Shown: positions 37,440-64,000 of the stretch, in pieces
How positions within the stretch are numbered: the stretch's first letter is position 1
Layout of the letters: each line of letters starts with the position of its first letter
NCBI GenBank assembly: GCA_008360955.1
Contig: LUCM01004022.1
Coordinates: 485,882 to 549,881 of the forward strand
DNA from: Fasciolopsis buskii
Taxonomy: Eukaryota > Platyhelminthes > Trematoda > Plagiorchiida > Fasciolidae
Reading direction: 5' to 3'
DNA: 64,000 nucleotides
The notes under the pieces: model-generated
What the model saw: only the letters and a program-made list of their open reading frames with translations
Databases searched by the model: none
Told to the model about the DNA's origin: nothing
Position numbers and translations under genes: made by a program

Positions 37440-38630
37440 AATGTTTAACTGGTTTGATTACAGCCCTCAAACAGAAATGGTAGGAGAAACCGGTCCAATA
37501 CTATGGAAGCCACGCGGAAAAAGGAGAATGCGAGGAAGATATACGCATATGAGGTTCACCGAACATCTAATCTTTTCCAGAATCCTTCCTTACATCACCG
37601 ATTGTCCACTCAACCCTACTCGGCTGCACAAACTGAATCACTGGTTCAATTAAGGGCGGCCATTTCCACCTTTTTATCAAAAATCTAAATCGTAAGGCAG
37701 CTAAGCAAAACACGACCTTGACACAGCCGTTGCTCGTCCGCTACCGCTTTTATTCGGTGGGTATAAGCCACGTCCCCACACAAACCACCAATGCGACAGC
37801 CACTCCCTTACCCACAATCGGGGGACAGGCCCGTTAGCCTATAGTTCTGCATTTCGAACATAACGAAGGCCAGGGCGAAGATCAGTGGCCAGATTAATGA
37901 AACTTGGAGCAGGACAGAAGAAATATATAGGAATGTTAAATACGGCCAAATGAGATTACACACGTTAACTTAATCATCAAGACTTTAAAGGAAAAAGCAA
38001 AACCGATGAGTTGTTTGTCTCCATTATTCGCTTAAATTTGACTGGTCCCAGATCCCAACTACCAAAACACTCGGTTACGTGTCTAAATGACTACCTCACC
38101 AAAGAAGCATAATGGACCGCGGCAGATAAGGCTTCTTCCAAGCCTCTGATGAATAGTTCCTGAGTACTTCAGGGTGCCGTTTATTCACTATGCTTGCTTC
38201 TAACTACATCAGTGGTCTTAGCGGCAGATCGCTGGCTCAGATTTTAAAGCAGATGGCATTGTTATATAATAGTTCAACTGCGGCCGTGCCGATTTCCATA
38301 AAGTCAAATAAAATACACCAATTATTGAACTCCAGTCTTAAACTGAACCCATCCAATTGTTCAGAGTGCATCTTCGCGCTCTTGCGACCTACATCTCTCG
38401 CCAACAGTTTAACTGCTAATGATGACTTTCTCTGCAGAATTGATTTCATCAGATATTTGGGAGTCAATTCGGGCACTAACTACTATCGAGCATCAAGCAT
38501 TCAGCTGTGCATTGGAAAATCACGTGGGCTGTCATTGCATATTCATAAAACCAGTCAGCTTCAAACCTCTCAACTTGTCACTCTTATCAGTGCTTTCTCA
38601 GATTCATCCTTAACTATTCCCTAGACTGGC
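37440..38630 (+). mobile_element. CR1/Jockey-like non-LTR retrotransposon fragment
   Basis: The clearest part is 38190-38624: SLAQILKQMALLYNSST (the A/YADD region, with the catalytic Asp pair missing), SSLKLNPSNCSECIF, and IDFIRYLGVNSG (the IKYLGV block). This is followed by the thumb helix with SRGLSLHIHKTSQL. Upstream, the 37.5-37.7 kb frame (ENARKIYAYEVHRTSNLFQN) fits the linker before the reverse transcriptase. Much of the palm domain is missing or degraded. Confidence 0.65.
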
Positions 38631-39043
38631 TAGACTCTAAATTGTGACCACATGATAATCTGTGGAATAGATTCCATACCAATTAGGGAAGCGACATTCA
38701 TGCTTACTTAACTGTTAGTCACGTTTGGTCTTTCACCAAGCTCACCCATAAAATACATCTAAACAACGTTTCGCCCCCTGCATTGTGCCACGTTTTGATG
38801 CCCATCCCGATCTAGTAACTCGGTCTAATTTTTTTGGATTATTTCCCAACTGCATCAGGACTTACAAGAACCCTGTTGTTCTATATTTAACTCGTCTATT
38901 AACGTGAAGGCACAAAGTACTGACTAAGTCGCATTCGAATCCTGATGCGTAATGTCGTTTCTCTCATGGTTTAATCTGCCGTGGCAATTTTTCTAACTAA
39001 GAATCGCCTTCGTTCATTTTCCGAGCAAACACTGCATAAGTTT

Positions 39044-39049
39044 TTTATT
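39044..39049 (-). promoter_or_regulatory. Candidate poly(A) signal of the SPG7-like gene
   Basis: The first AATAAA on the minus strand after the stop codon is about 420 nt downstream. That would give a 3' UTR of ordinary length. It is a six-base match only. Confidence 0.35.
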
Positions 39050-39465
39050 CATGTTGAAAATGTGCCTTTCGTTTGTGATATCTGATCATCCGACCTTCGA
39101 GGTGCATAAAACACCTACTTGACTTGATTTGATTGCATTGAACGAACTTTTTTCGCTTGAAATACAAGCACAAATGCCCCAAAAAAGTCACTCAAATACA
39201 CACACTTGCATGGACACCCATTGCATTGGGAAACCGACTGTACAATGAGCACTGGTGCAGTCAAGGATTCACAGATTTTATGTCACTCGTTGTATTTTTG
39301 ATACAACTAGGTCACTGAGAAAAATTATACCGCCCATGATGCCAGCTCTGATTTGGCAAACGTAAAGTAGAGAATATTGGTGAAAATATACAGTTTTGAA
39401 TCATGTCATACGCCGATTAATATCATAACTCGTTAAAGCTAGGCTTTGATACAAAAAAATTCGAT

Positions 39466-56115
<16,650 letters not shown>

Positions 56116-57619
56116 CTGGTAGGTGAAGAAAACCCGAGCAATTTAGCAACAAATTTTGTGCAGATCAAAAGAAAACGATTGACAATTAGGAAAGCCAATA
56201 TGTCAAATATAAACTGCGAATAAATCCCGAGGTTACTAAGACCATCCATTTTTTGCGACAACGTTTAAAGCGTTTTGGGCAGCGGTTTAAAATCCACGTG
56301 TCATTAGTTTTCCAGGGAATTTCATTTTTTACAATATGGTAAATGACCGTTTTATGATGTTCAAATGCAAGTACTGGCATACGGAATTGAAATACACATT
56401 GGAGACAATAATATCTATGCGTCTAGACAAATCAGTCAGATATCACTCGACCTAAAATGGAAACGGCACAAATCTCCGACGAGTCGGAACTCGCGAGTGG
56501 ATGCGCAATGTGATACATCATACACTTTGTTAGGGGAAATCCGAGACAACGTTGGATGGCACGGGTGTTTTGCCAATGAATCACTAGTAATTTGATTTCA
56601 CAAAGACATGCACATTTCAATAGATCTGATTTCGAATAACAACGGTGCACTTCGATTTAACACATGCCCAACTTATGAATTAGAAGCACACACGCACACA
56701 CACACAAACATACAAACACACACGGCAAGCAACGTACCCCGGGTTTTGCACTACAACAACTCCAGCTTGCATGATCCAGCTACGGATTTGCCCCAGTTAT
56801 GCACTTACGTTCAATCTCATGCGGTTAGGTCTTTAAAATAAAAACTTTTGTATTGATTTGCTTCGGATTCCGCTGTCAGCTGATGCAATTTATGATTCCG
56901 GCATTTGGATCAAGGGATGGCCATGATATACTTATTCCACCCACATGCTTCCGTATTCCTTCCTACCACAACAACGTGCTGGATACAAGAAAGACCAATG
57001 CATTCCACTATCGGTTTCTTTGCACTTGATTTCATCCGATTCAATCACATTAGCGAAAATTAATTTCCTTCTTTCCTCTTCTCCAATAGGAGCTATGTCG
57101 GTCTACAATTGCTGTACAGCTATTCGCTTCGCCTTACATTCTACTATTTTTTTCGGATTAAACTGGACTAGGGTATCACCGTCTTTGCAATACTCAAATC
57201 AAAACGGGAATCGAGATCGGATTGTGCGCAGCGTCCACCTGCAAATATTCGACGCTCCAAACGAAATCAGAACGCGTAAACTACGGAACCGACGGTCTAC
57301 TTCTTCAAATGGCTGTATGCTCACCGGAATCTGTGGTAAAGGAATGTATTGAGCACCCAGGGTGACTGTCTGTATCCGAGGTGCGTAAGAACTGAGCAAT
57401 CCGTAACCGGTCCTCAATGGGTTACGTGCCCCTTAGATCGTCTCGTGGATTAGACTATTTGGTCAAGGGCTTGAGGTAGGGCCCCTTGAATAGACTTCCT
57501 AGTACGGTTTAGGTAACAGTATTATCCACCCTAGAACCGAAATATGCATCCCGGTGGACGGCCGACGACGCACGCCCTTTCAATAGCTGCGCTACAATTC
57601 TGTGTCATCCTTATTTCGT
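56116..57619. other. Intron of the SPG7-like gene
   Basis: Searched on the minus strand for a GxxGxGKT-encoding exon without success. The minus-strand frame 57417-57199 is coding-like in composition but unrecognised. Confidence 0.5.
56688..56722. repeat. CA-rich microsatellite
   Basis: Interrupted CA dinucleotides (cacacgcacacacacac) in the first visible intron of the SPG7-like gene. Confidence 0.85.
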
Positions 57620-58076
57620 TGTTTTCTTGTTGGTCTCGGTTCGCCAATACAATCGCTCGGACTTATTGCTGTTTAATAGCCTTATTGTTTTTCAACATCA
57701 ACTGGGATCAAGCACGGCTACACCTCAAATATTTTATCCGTCTAAAAGAGGCACTCATACTGACTGGCAGGCAGCCCTTAAATACACCCTTCCAGCCAGG
57801 ATGTCCATTTCGGTATTGCTGAGTACCAACACTCGTCCTCTGTTTGCGAAAATGTCGGATCTGTCCCTCGCACTTCAATCACCGATCCATGTTCACACTT
57901 GTGTCATCTGTATACAAAAATCGTGGCTGAACCCGGATACCGCTAATTCACTCGTGTCGATAGACAGCCTCAGACTCCATAGACAAGATAGAATTTCGGA
58001 CAAGAAGAAGACGGGGGATAGAGATATATATCTTTCTTTCCTGTGTAACATCTGTCGTGAAATTCATTCAAAGTGA
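57620..58076 (+). mobile_element. CR1-like endonuclease fragment
   Basis: The frame includes ISVLLSTNTRPLFAKMSDL, then HVHTCVICIQKSWLN and SIDSLRLHRQDR, matching the N-terminal APE-type endonuclease of CR1/Jockey elements (NxRSLxxKxxxL...ITETWL...GYxxxRxDR). The catalytic Glu of the ETWL block is Lys here, so the enzyme is dead. No reverse transcriptase follows on this strand. Confidence 0.6.
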
Positions 58077-59039
58077 GTGTCGGTCTCAGCCGGTTATGGG
58101 CATAGAGCTGGGCTCAGCTTTTCAAGATCAAGCACATGGGTGATGTTTTCACAGCATCACACGAGTGGTCAATAGATAAAACAATATTGCTGAGGCTCTA
58201 TGGACGCAAAGAAATCCTGCCTTCGACAAATTAGCATGCCGCTCTGAGAAAGTGGACCACGAAGTAGCGTGCAGCACTTTAGAGTCAGCGAAATAAATGA
58301 ATAGTTCCGAGCCTTCTCAAGAAAGTGGAGTTACTAACTATCAGATAATTCTTGCATATAGAAGTAGGAATAGGTTTTCCCATGAATAAAAAAGCCACAC
58401 TGTTTAATTATCAGTTTTTACAGGTATGTGCGATTTTTCCCCCAAAATAGCCAGACTATATTATACCTTCTCTGATGGTAAGAGTACAGGCTTTCATTGC
58501 TCTAATGAGGTCCAGGATAACCACGAGTACGCCTAGTGTCTAGCTAACTGGGAAAATGGATGGTACTGGAATGATTAAATCAAAGACATCGTGACAATTG
58601 GGTACAACAAACGTGGCTTCAAGAGTACACATTTCCAATAAAACAGAAGAATTCGATTTCTAGAAAAAGGAAACCGCTGGCGTAACAGGAAGGCTAAATA
58701 CGAGGAGCAAAGGAGGATAAAGTCATTAAATATTACTTTGCTAAAAGATCATTTTCATTTTTGACATTAAATGTCTGAAATGCTCGGCCTATAAACAGCC
58801 GGTCTCTGGCTTCACATACTTTCCACGTTTCGAAAATGCATCTCCAACAGATTTTCACGACACCGAGTACTCAGTCGGTGTTCTAGTCGTAAGGGTGAAA
58901 TATGGTGCTGCGACCCAGTTAGTTTCTAGAAAGAACAGCAAGTTATTGAAGTACAAAGTTTGAATGCAGGATTACGCTTAAAATTCTCGGGATAAAATTG
59001 AAACAACACATTTTGGACCTAAAAGATTTGGGCTCTGTA

Positions 59040-59222
59040 TCCCCGGTTGTCCAAGGGGCCCAAAAAGTCGTAGCCGTGGGATATGACAATGGCGTTTTGA
59101 ATCCTGGCCTCCTACGCGTGGGTCAGTTTACCTCCACTTTTACTATGCCCTCTGTTACGCGGCTCCCTCCTGAGCAAGATGTGCAATTTTGTTCTTATTA
59201 GATAAAGGAATTAAAAAGGGTT
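59040..59222 (+). repeat. SINE family A copy, strongly diverged
   Basis: AAAAAGTCGTAGCCGTGGGA and TTTTGAATCCTG echo the head; CGGCTCCCTCCTGAGCAAG and TTGTTCTTATTAGATAAAGG match the family tail. The RNA polymerase III boxes are eroded. Confidence 0.5.
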
Positions 59223-59439
59223 ACCCACATGATACAAATAAGGTTCCTTCATCACTTCTGTCAGTCCTCTCATTGCTCGATAAGCTCACAGGCTAGCATC
59301 AGATGGTTTGAAGCTTCCCTGAACATTTGAATGGAAAGTCACAATACTTTGGATCTTCCAGGCGTGTTTTGTCAAATTCCATTACTGACATGAAATAACG
59401 CTGCCGCGAATAACCTGCCAATGTGGCAGGCTGTTGCTG

Positions 59440-59590
59440 GTCGGCTGAGGGCGTGCCGAATGTATCGTGTGCTTCAGGAGAGCTGGTCGGAGAACGGGCG
59501 GTCCGCAGGCCACGGCGGGGCGGGCCGCGTCCGGGCGCTCGGCGAGCACGATGGTGCAGTCACGGGCCGGCCCCGCTCTGCCTTATCCCC
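59440..59590. other. Short, very GC- and CpG-rich block
   Basis: About 150 bases are dominated by G and C with many CG dinucleotides (for example cggcggggcgggccgcgtcc), unlike the AT-leaning DNA on both sides. On the minus strand one frame stays open with RDCTIVLAERPDAARPAVAC, but no family is recognised. It could be a CpG-island-like promoter, a foreign insertion or an assembly artefact. Confidence 0.5.
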
Positions 59591-60703
59591 GGTTGAAAAA
59601 AGCAGTGATAACATTCGTCCGAAAACATTTTGTTCTCTGAAGCCTCCGTTTAATTACTTTCATTCCTCGCTCTCTAAAGCGCATTTTATTGTTTCCTTTT
59701 TCAAAAAAATTCTAAAATGATTTTTTTCCCAATGTGATGTCAGTTTCAAATGATCGTGAATTAAATGGCAAGCTGAAATAATGATCTGTGATCATAACAC
59801 TGCGGGAGCTTTCATTTTGAGTACGGATCTTCCTTTCTCTGTATCTAAGTGAATTACTTTTATCTCCAGAGCCATGTTGTAAGGTGTATTTCACCGCTGC
59901 TGTCTTGGATGAAAAGGGGCGGGCAAACTTGTGACACTGCGTGACTGGCTCGTTTCGTGGACGACGATTGATTAAATGCTTGATTGTTCGATAGAAGATA
60001 AAAATATTTTACGATGTCGCATGTTATGGCGGAAATTGTTCCGTATTCCAGCTATCTGAGAAACTTTACAATTCGGCCTCGTTGAGGTAGCACTTCAGCA
60101 ACAACGTGATGTTTATGCATGTCATTAGGAGTCGACGAATAGGTGCAATGATTTTGAACCTTGGTGTAGTTTTTGAAAATAGGGTCACATGAGAGATTAG
60201 ACGTCATTCCCTTGCCGATGAGTCTAGACGCTAATATTCCTTATATATATGGATATATTTATAAATTCAATATTCCAGTGAGGATTTACAATCGGAGTAA
60301 GATGATCGAGCGGTAAGTAGCTGAGGATTGACGTCTGGTGAATGACAATAGCCGCCAGGATCCGTCGTATGCTCGTGCTATCTTATTCATGTACCACTCC
60401 TTAATTAATGCCAATCCCACTGCAGACGCGAAGCGAGGGACAAGAAAAATATTATTTCGAATTTTTTCTGCCGCTTAACGGGTACACCGAGCTTCGTCGG
60501 ACGATGCAACTTAAAAAAACACTCCGAGGACGATCGCCGACAGACCAAAACACGGAACGTCCTTCCAGTACATCAAACGCTCTCTGAATGAACAAGGTTA
60601 CTCAAACCCCATGGAATTGAATTGGCACACAAACCAACAAGAACCCAACGAAAGATTCTGTCGAGGACCAAAGAAATGACAACTGAAAAGAGTCGAACTG
60701 ACG

Positions 60704-61390
60704 TTGACTGTCAATCGAAACTGCAAAGACGTGAAAAAACAGTTCACTTTACAACGGAGAAAGAAACGTTGGGACACGGACCATGAGCACCAATTGGCAA
60801 CAAAAAACGATTCACTCTCTCCAATTTCAATTCACAAAGACCGGGAGGGTCACCAGTTGAACTTTAGAGTGAGAACATGGCCCAGAGTAGACAAAAGACT
60901 CCGAGGGGAATTATATCGAAGCTTGGCATCCCTCCGGGAAGGGTAATAAGAGAGACGTCGATCCGGACCACGTATGCTTCTCGATCCGGATAAGAAATCA
61001 AATCTGCAACAAGCAGTCGAAACGGACGTTGATTCAACGGGAAAATGTCAACAAAGGACGAAAATACTAAGCAACTGGGCAGATCTCTAACGCTAAACCG
61101 CATTTCACTAAGGGCAAGCCAACTCAGACAGGCGAAAAGACTAGGCTTGTAGCCAATTTAGGCGGAAAATGGCAAAGCAAGGACGCTCGCCACAAGAATC
61201 ACCGCACGATGACGATGTCACTTGGGCTGTGATGAGAGTTTGCATCAAATTGCCCCAGCTACAGCGAAACAACTTAATAACTAATCTGTTGGACCTGAGC
61301 TGCGTGAAAGAGTCATATCTCCAATCTTTATATAGAAGAGACAGGTTGATGAAAGAGCAGAGAATCATGGCGAGGGACGAGAACCAGTGA
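60704..61390 (+). pseudogene. A-rich decayed coding sequence, unidentified
   Basis: One frame is readable for about 690 nt. It opens with a basic region containing RRKKRWDTDHEHQ and a stretch ending SLASLREG, hits stops near 60944, and continues with LLDPDKKSNLQQAVETDVDS. After more stops it carries a well-formed segment from 61169 with DDDVTWAVMRVCIKLPQLQR and a charged helical end RRDRLMKEQRIMARDEN. The 61.2 kb segment is faintly like a BESS motif, the C-terminal helix pair of MADF-BESS regulators, but this is weak. The same-frame alternation of open stretches and stops suggests a decayed gene or DNA transposon. Confidence 0.35.
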
Positions 61391-61849
61391 GCGAGAACAA
61401 AGAAACAAGAAACAAATAAATGAGTTCACACCGTTCCTGTGTGCACTAGATGTTGTATAGCTTTTTTCGTACAAAAGATACTGTCGCAGGGCAAAGTAAA
61501 TAGGAAACAAACAAAAGTAATTTACCTCAGACACTTTGCAATAAATATGAAAAAAACTCCTCGAGGAATAATCTTTATGGCACTTTATAATAGGTTGCTC
61601 CAGAAATCGGCTCCAAAATGATGCAGGTTGTCCAAATGCGTGCTAAAAATATGGACCGTGAAGTTTCCTTTAGAGGCTTTGATTCTGAGAGTTATGGAAG
61701 AAAATCAGTGGAATCGGTGTTGATAATTATGAGAGCTAAGCACTTTGAAAAGATCGATTGTGCAGGAGGATGCGTGGCGATCTGAAAGAATTTTCTGTGA
61801 GCAAATTTCTCAAATGCTGATTAAGTGTTGATGCAGCAGATTAGGGCAA

Positions 61850-63606
61850 TTCAGTTAGTGGTATGAAAGGACACATTGGCTAATAGAACGGTGAATTTTA
61901 AAGCCTTTTTATTAAGTAAAACTGGAAAAATGACGGGGAGAACAGTAAACGAAATGATGGAAAAACAGGATTGATATCCAATCGGGAGATGGTGCTTTGT
62001 TTCACTGTGTAAATGTCGAAGCTCCTGTTTTGAAATGAGCAACCGTCGAGACTCTTTACACAGGTCGAAAATGCGAGTAGGCATTACAGAATTTTATCAA
62101 TAGTAATCCTAGATATTTTACAGAATTAACCCCCCGCCCCCAGCATGGGTAGGGTTTTTTGAGTTTGGTGAAAGACGTTTTTGGATGGGTAGAACCGACC
62201 GAGGAAAAGAGAACGAACATTCAAACATTTAGATGTGTTGATATTTAAACCAGCCGTGGAGGAGTTTAGATAGGAGATAGGTTGTTGGAAAATCTTTTTG
62301 AAAAATCAATCGTTTGTTCGAAACGGTTTGAGAGAGGGCACATCAACGACATACTTAGCATAGATTGACAGGGGGAGGCTAGTTTGATAAGTCGAATGAT
62401 GTGTAAGTAGAGAAGAGATGCGTGAAAGAACAGACTGAAGAACTTCTGATTTGTTCGTCACGTTTTTCGAAGTTTTAGCGTCATCTCATTGTGCAAAGGT
62501 TCGGTAGTAAAGGTGATCAAACAGTATGCTACAAAGGCCTGGAGACATAACAAATGGTTTCACCGTTTGTGAAGCCGAAGAGAAGGTGGAACGAAATCAA
62601 AATGTTGACGAATATCTAGAAGTGCAACCAGCACAGATTTATCCCATGATTTCTAAAATTACAAATATGGTGAATTGAGGGAGCGACAGCGTCAAATTGG
62701 ACTGATTAAGAGTTTATAGACAAACTGGAAAGGGTCGTCGGAAAGATAATAGAAGAATGCACTCGCTTAATTGTGGCACGTTCCGTCAGTTTAAGAGCAA
62801 AAGATGTTGAGGCGATGGGGCCAAAGCTATAGAATGCGTAGACTTGTGGGGATGGGTGTAGTAGTGACGGGTCTCCAACAGTCTAGGATGGAAGACTAGA
62901 CTAATAGTGAATTAATTAGAGAAGTAAAATGCATCAGTCCCCAGACAATGCTTTAGAAGAAGCTGAGGCAGACTGTCAAGACCATACCCCTGTGGTAATT
63001 TTAGTGAGTGTGCAAGAGGATTATTAGCACCTCTTTCCTAGAACATCTCGTAGACTCATATCATCACGCTCCTGACTGAAATATGACTTATGGTGTAAGT
63101 GGAAGGATGGATGAAAGCACGATTGATGCTATCGACATTTGCAAGAAGATTTATCGCATGTTTCTTCTTTTTCTTCCATACAGCATTCGAATACATGCAT
63201 AGGACTCGGATGTTGTCACGACTCAGGAGTTGGCGTGGCGAATGTGAATTTCGATGCGTTATGATCTAGCTTTTAATGTTTTAGAAATATACCGCACACT
63301 TGAGTTGTTACGAGATTTGTAGACGCGCTCCTTGCGTTTTCTTAGAGATGTAAGTCTCCGGGAGGAAATACGGCCATTTGAGACGAATAGTGTTTTAAGG
63401 GACAGCAAACACTAAAGATCACGTTGGCTGCCCGTCTCTGTGAAAAGTCTAACATCGTCATTGAGCAAGGGGTTAGAAGCAGAAACAGGAAGTGCATGTG
63501 GTGTGCGTTTTCTGGAAAAGAATAAGGTTGTTGTGTGAAAAGTTACGGGGTTGAACTCAGATTTGATTTGTTTGTCTAATGAATGGAAGGCTAACGTAGA
63601 ATACAT
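61850..63606 (-). mobile_element. CR1/Jockey-like retrotransposon fragment (linker, palm and thumb)
   Basis: Reading right to left: linker with SRKRTPHALPVSASNPLLND near 63.5 kb and ISSRRLTSLRKRKERVYK near 63.3 kb; palm with ALLDIRQHFDFVP near 62.6 kb; the YADD block as AKYVVDV (catalytic box YVVD at 62353-62342); then LNSSTAGLNINTSKC (62.25 kb), VNSVKYLGLLL (62.12 kb) and the thumb CKESRRLLISKQELRHLHS. Several stops and at least one frameshift (near 62.22 kb) are present. The first Asp of the active-site pair is replaced. Confidence 0.7.
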
Positions 63607-64000
63607 TTGGCCTTAAGAGAGCAGACAGTGATAGTTTCTGAAATTGGAGCAGCGCAGTTTCAGGGAAAGTAAATAGGGTGGTTGGTATACCTATCTAAAA
63701 AGAGCCGCTTCTGGCAAAAGAAACGCAGAGATAAGTCAAATCACACACAGAGAGTGGTAGAATCCATGCACAATAATATGCAAACCGCCCTTCAGAAGAG
63801 AAACAATGAATGCTAGAAAAGGTTCGAAAAAAATGTGATATTGTGTTGCGAGCTAAAAGGGGCGATATATAAGTTTCTTATGTTTTTACTGCTATATCAG
63901 AAACTGTTGTGACGAGAGATATGTCATTTCGCGTTTACGGAGACGCATCAACAACTTCGACTCGCCGGCTCAGAAGAGTTTTTGTATGTTGCACACCGGT

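Larger units (their letters stand above)
58077..60703. other. Probable intron; SINE relic and GC-rich block
   Basis: Besides the diverged SINE A copy (59040-59222) and the GC-rich block (59440-59590), nothing is recognised. Confidence 0.45.

Noticed and set aside
57199..57417. A coding-like minus-strand frame (GAQYIPLPQIPVSIQPFEEV) considered as the missing upstream SPG7 exon.
   Set aside because: It contains no Walker A or membrane segment and does not resemble the paraplegin N-terminal half. A donor-like gtgagc lies inside it but in no useful phase.

Overview
This window looks like a piece of a repeat-rich metazoan nuclear genome, most probably a parasitic flatworm and within that a digenean trematode. 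The reasons are small coding exons separated by introns of several kilobases, GT-AG splice sites, no operons or bacterial-style genes, and many decayed RTE, CR1/Jockey-like and Ty3/Gypsy-like retroelements together with tRNA-derived SINEs. The organism is an inference; no rRNA, mitochondrial or other diagnostic gene is present. A single ambiguous base at 55834 indicates a draft assembly.

The one gene that can be read with confidence is on the minus strand between 56115 and 39466. It is the 3' part of a paraplegin/SPG7-like member of the mitochondrial m-AAA (FtsH/M41) family. Six exons (56115-55919, 54736-54495, 48985-48791, 46989-46696, 42325-42231, 39726-39466) join in perfect phase to a 427-residue open frame. 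It runs from just after the Walker A motif through Walker B, the second region of homology, the AAA lid, the M41 domain and the C-terminus. The 5' exons (transit peptide, membrane segments, Walker A) were not found and presumably lie beyond 64000. The striking point is that the AAA+ ATPase signatures are intact while all three zinc ligands of the M41 protease appear replaced: the HEXXH-type motif reads QEAGR, and the distal Asp position reads Arg. The frame is clean and the splice phases hold, so this looks like an ATPase kept without its protease (a pseudoprotease) rather than a dead gene.

Left of it the annotation is fragmentary. Two minus-strand exons at 30895-30706 and 22169-21990 are phase-compatible and resemble the first transmembrane helices of an ABCB (P-glycoprotein-like) transporter. 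A minus-strand terminal exon at 8764-8647 encodes a membrane-anchor end plus basic cytoplasmic tail. A plus-strand terminal exon at about 17781-18064 encodes a hydrophobic Trp/Arg-rich protein and has a poly(A) signal near 18465. A possible type II membrane-protein first exon lies at 55556-55302 inside an SPG7 intron, with a decayed relative at about 40.4-40.6 kb.

Everything else is intron or intergenic DNA filled with old mobile elements. There is an internally deleted RTE copy (34.9-36.3 kb, plus) and three RTE reverse-transcriptase tails (6.4, 41.8 and 44.7 kb, minus). There are three CR1/Jockey-like fragments (37.4-38.6 kb plus, 57.6-58.1 kb plus, 61.9-63.6 kb minus) and a Gypsy protease remnant (32.8-33.5 kb, plus). 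There are also a possible LTR (40.7-41.2 kb, minus), two tRNA-derived SINE families (seven and three copies), a roughly 0.6 kb inverted repeat (47.09-47.70 kb) and several microsatellites. The genes seen here do not form a common pathway.
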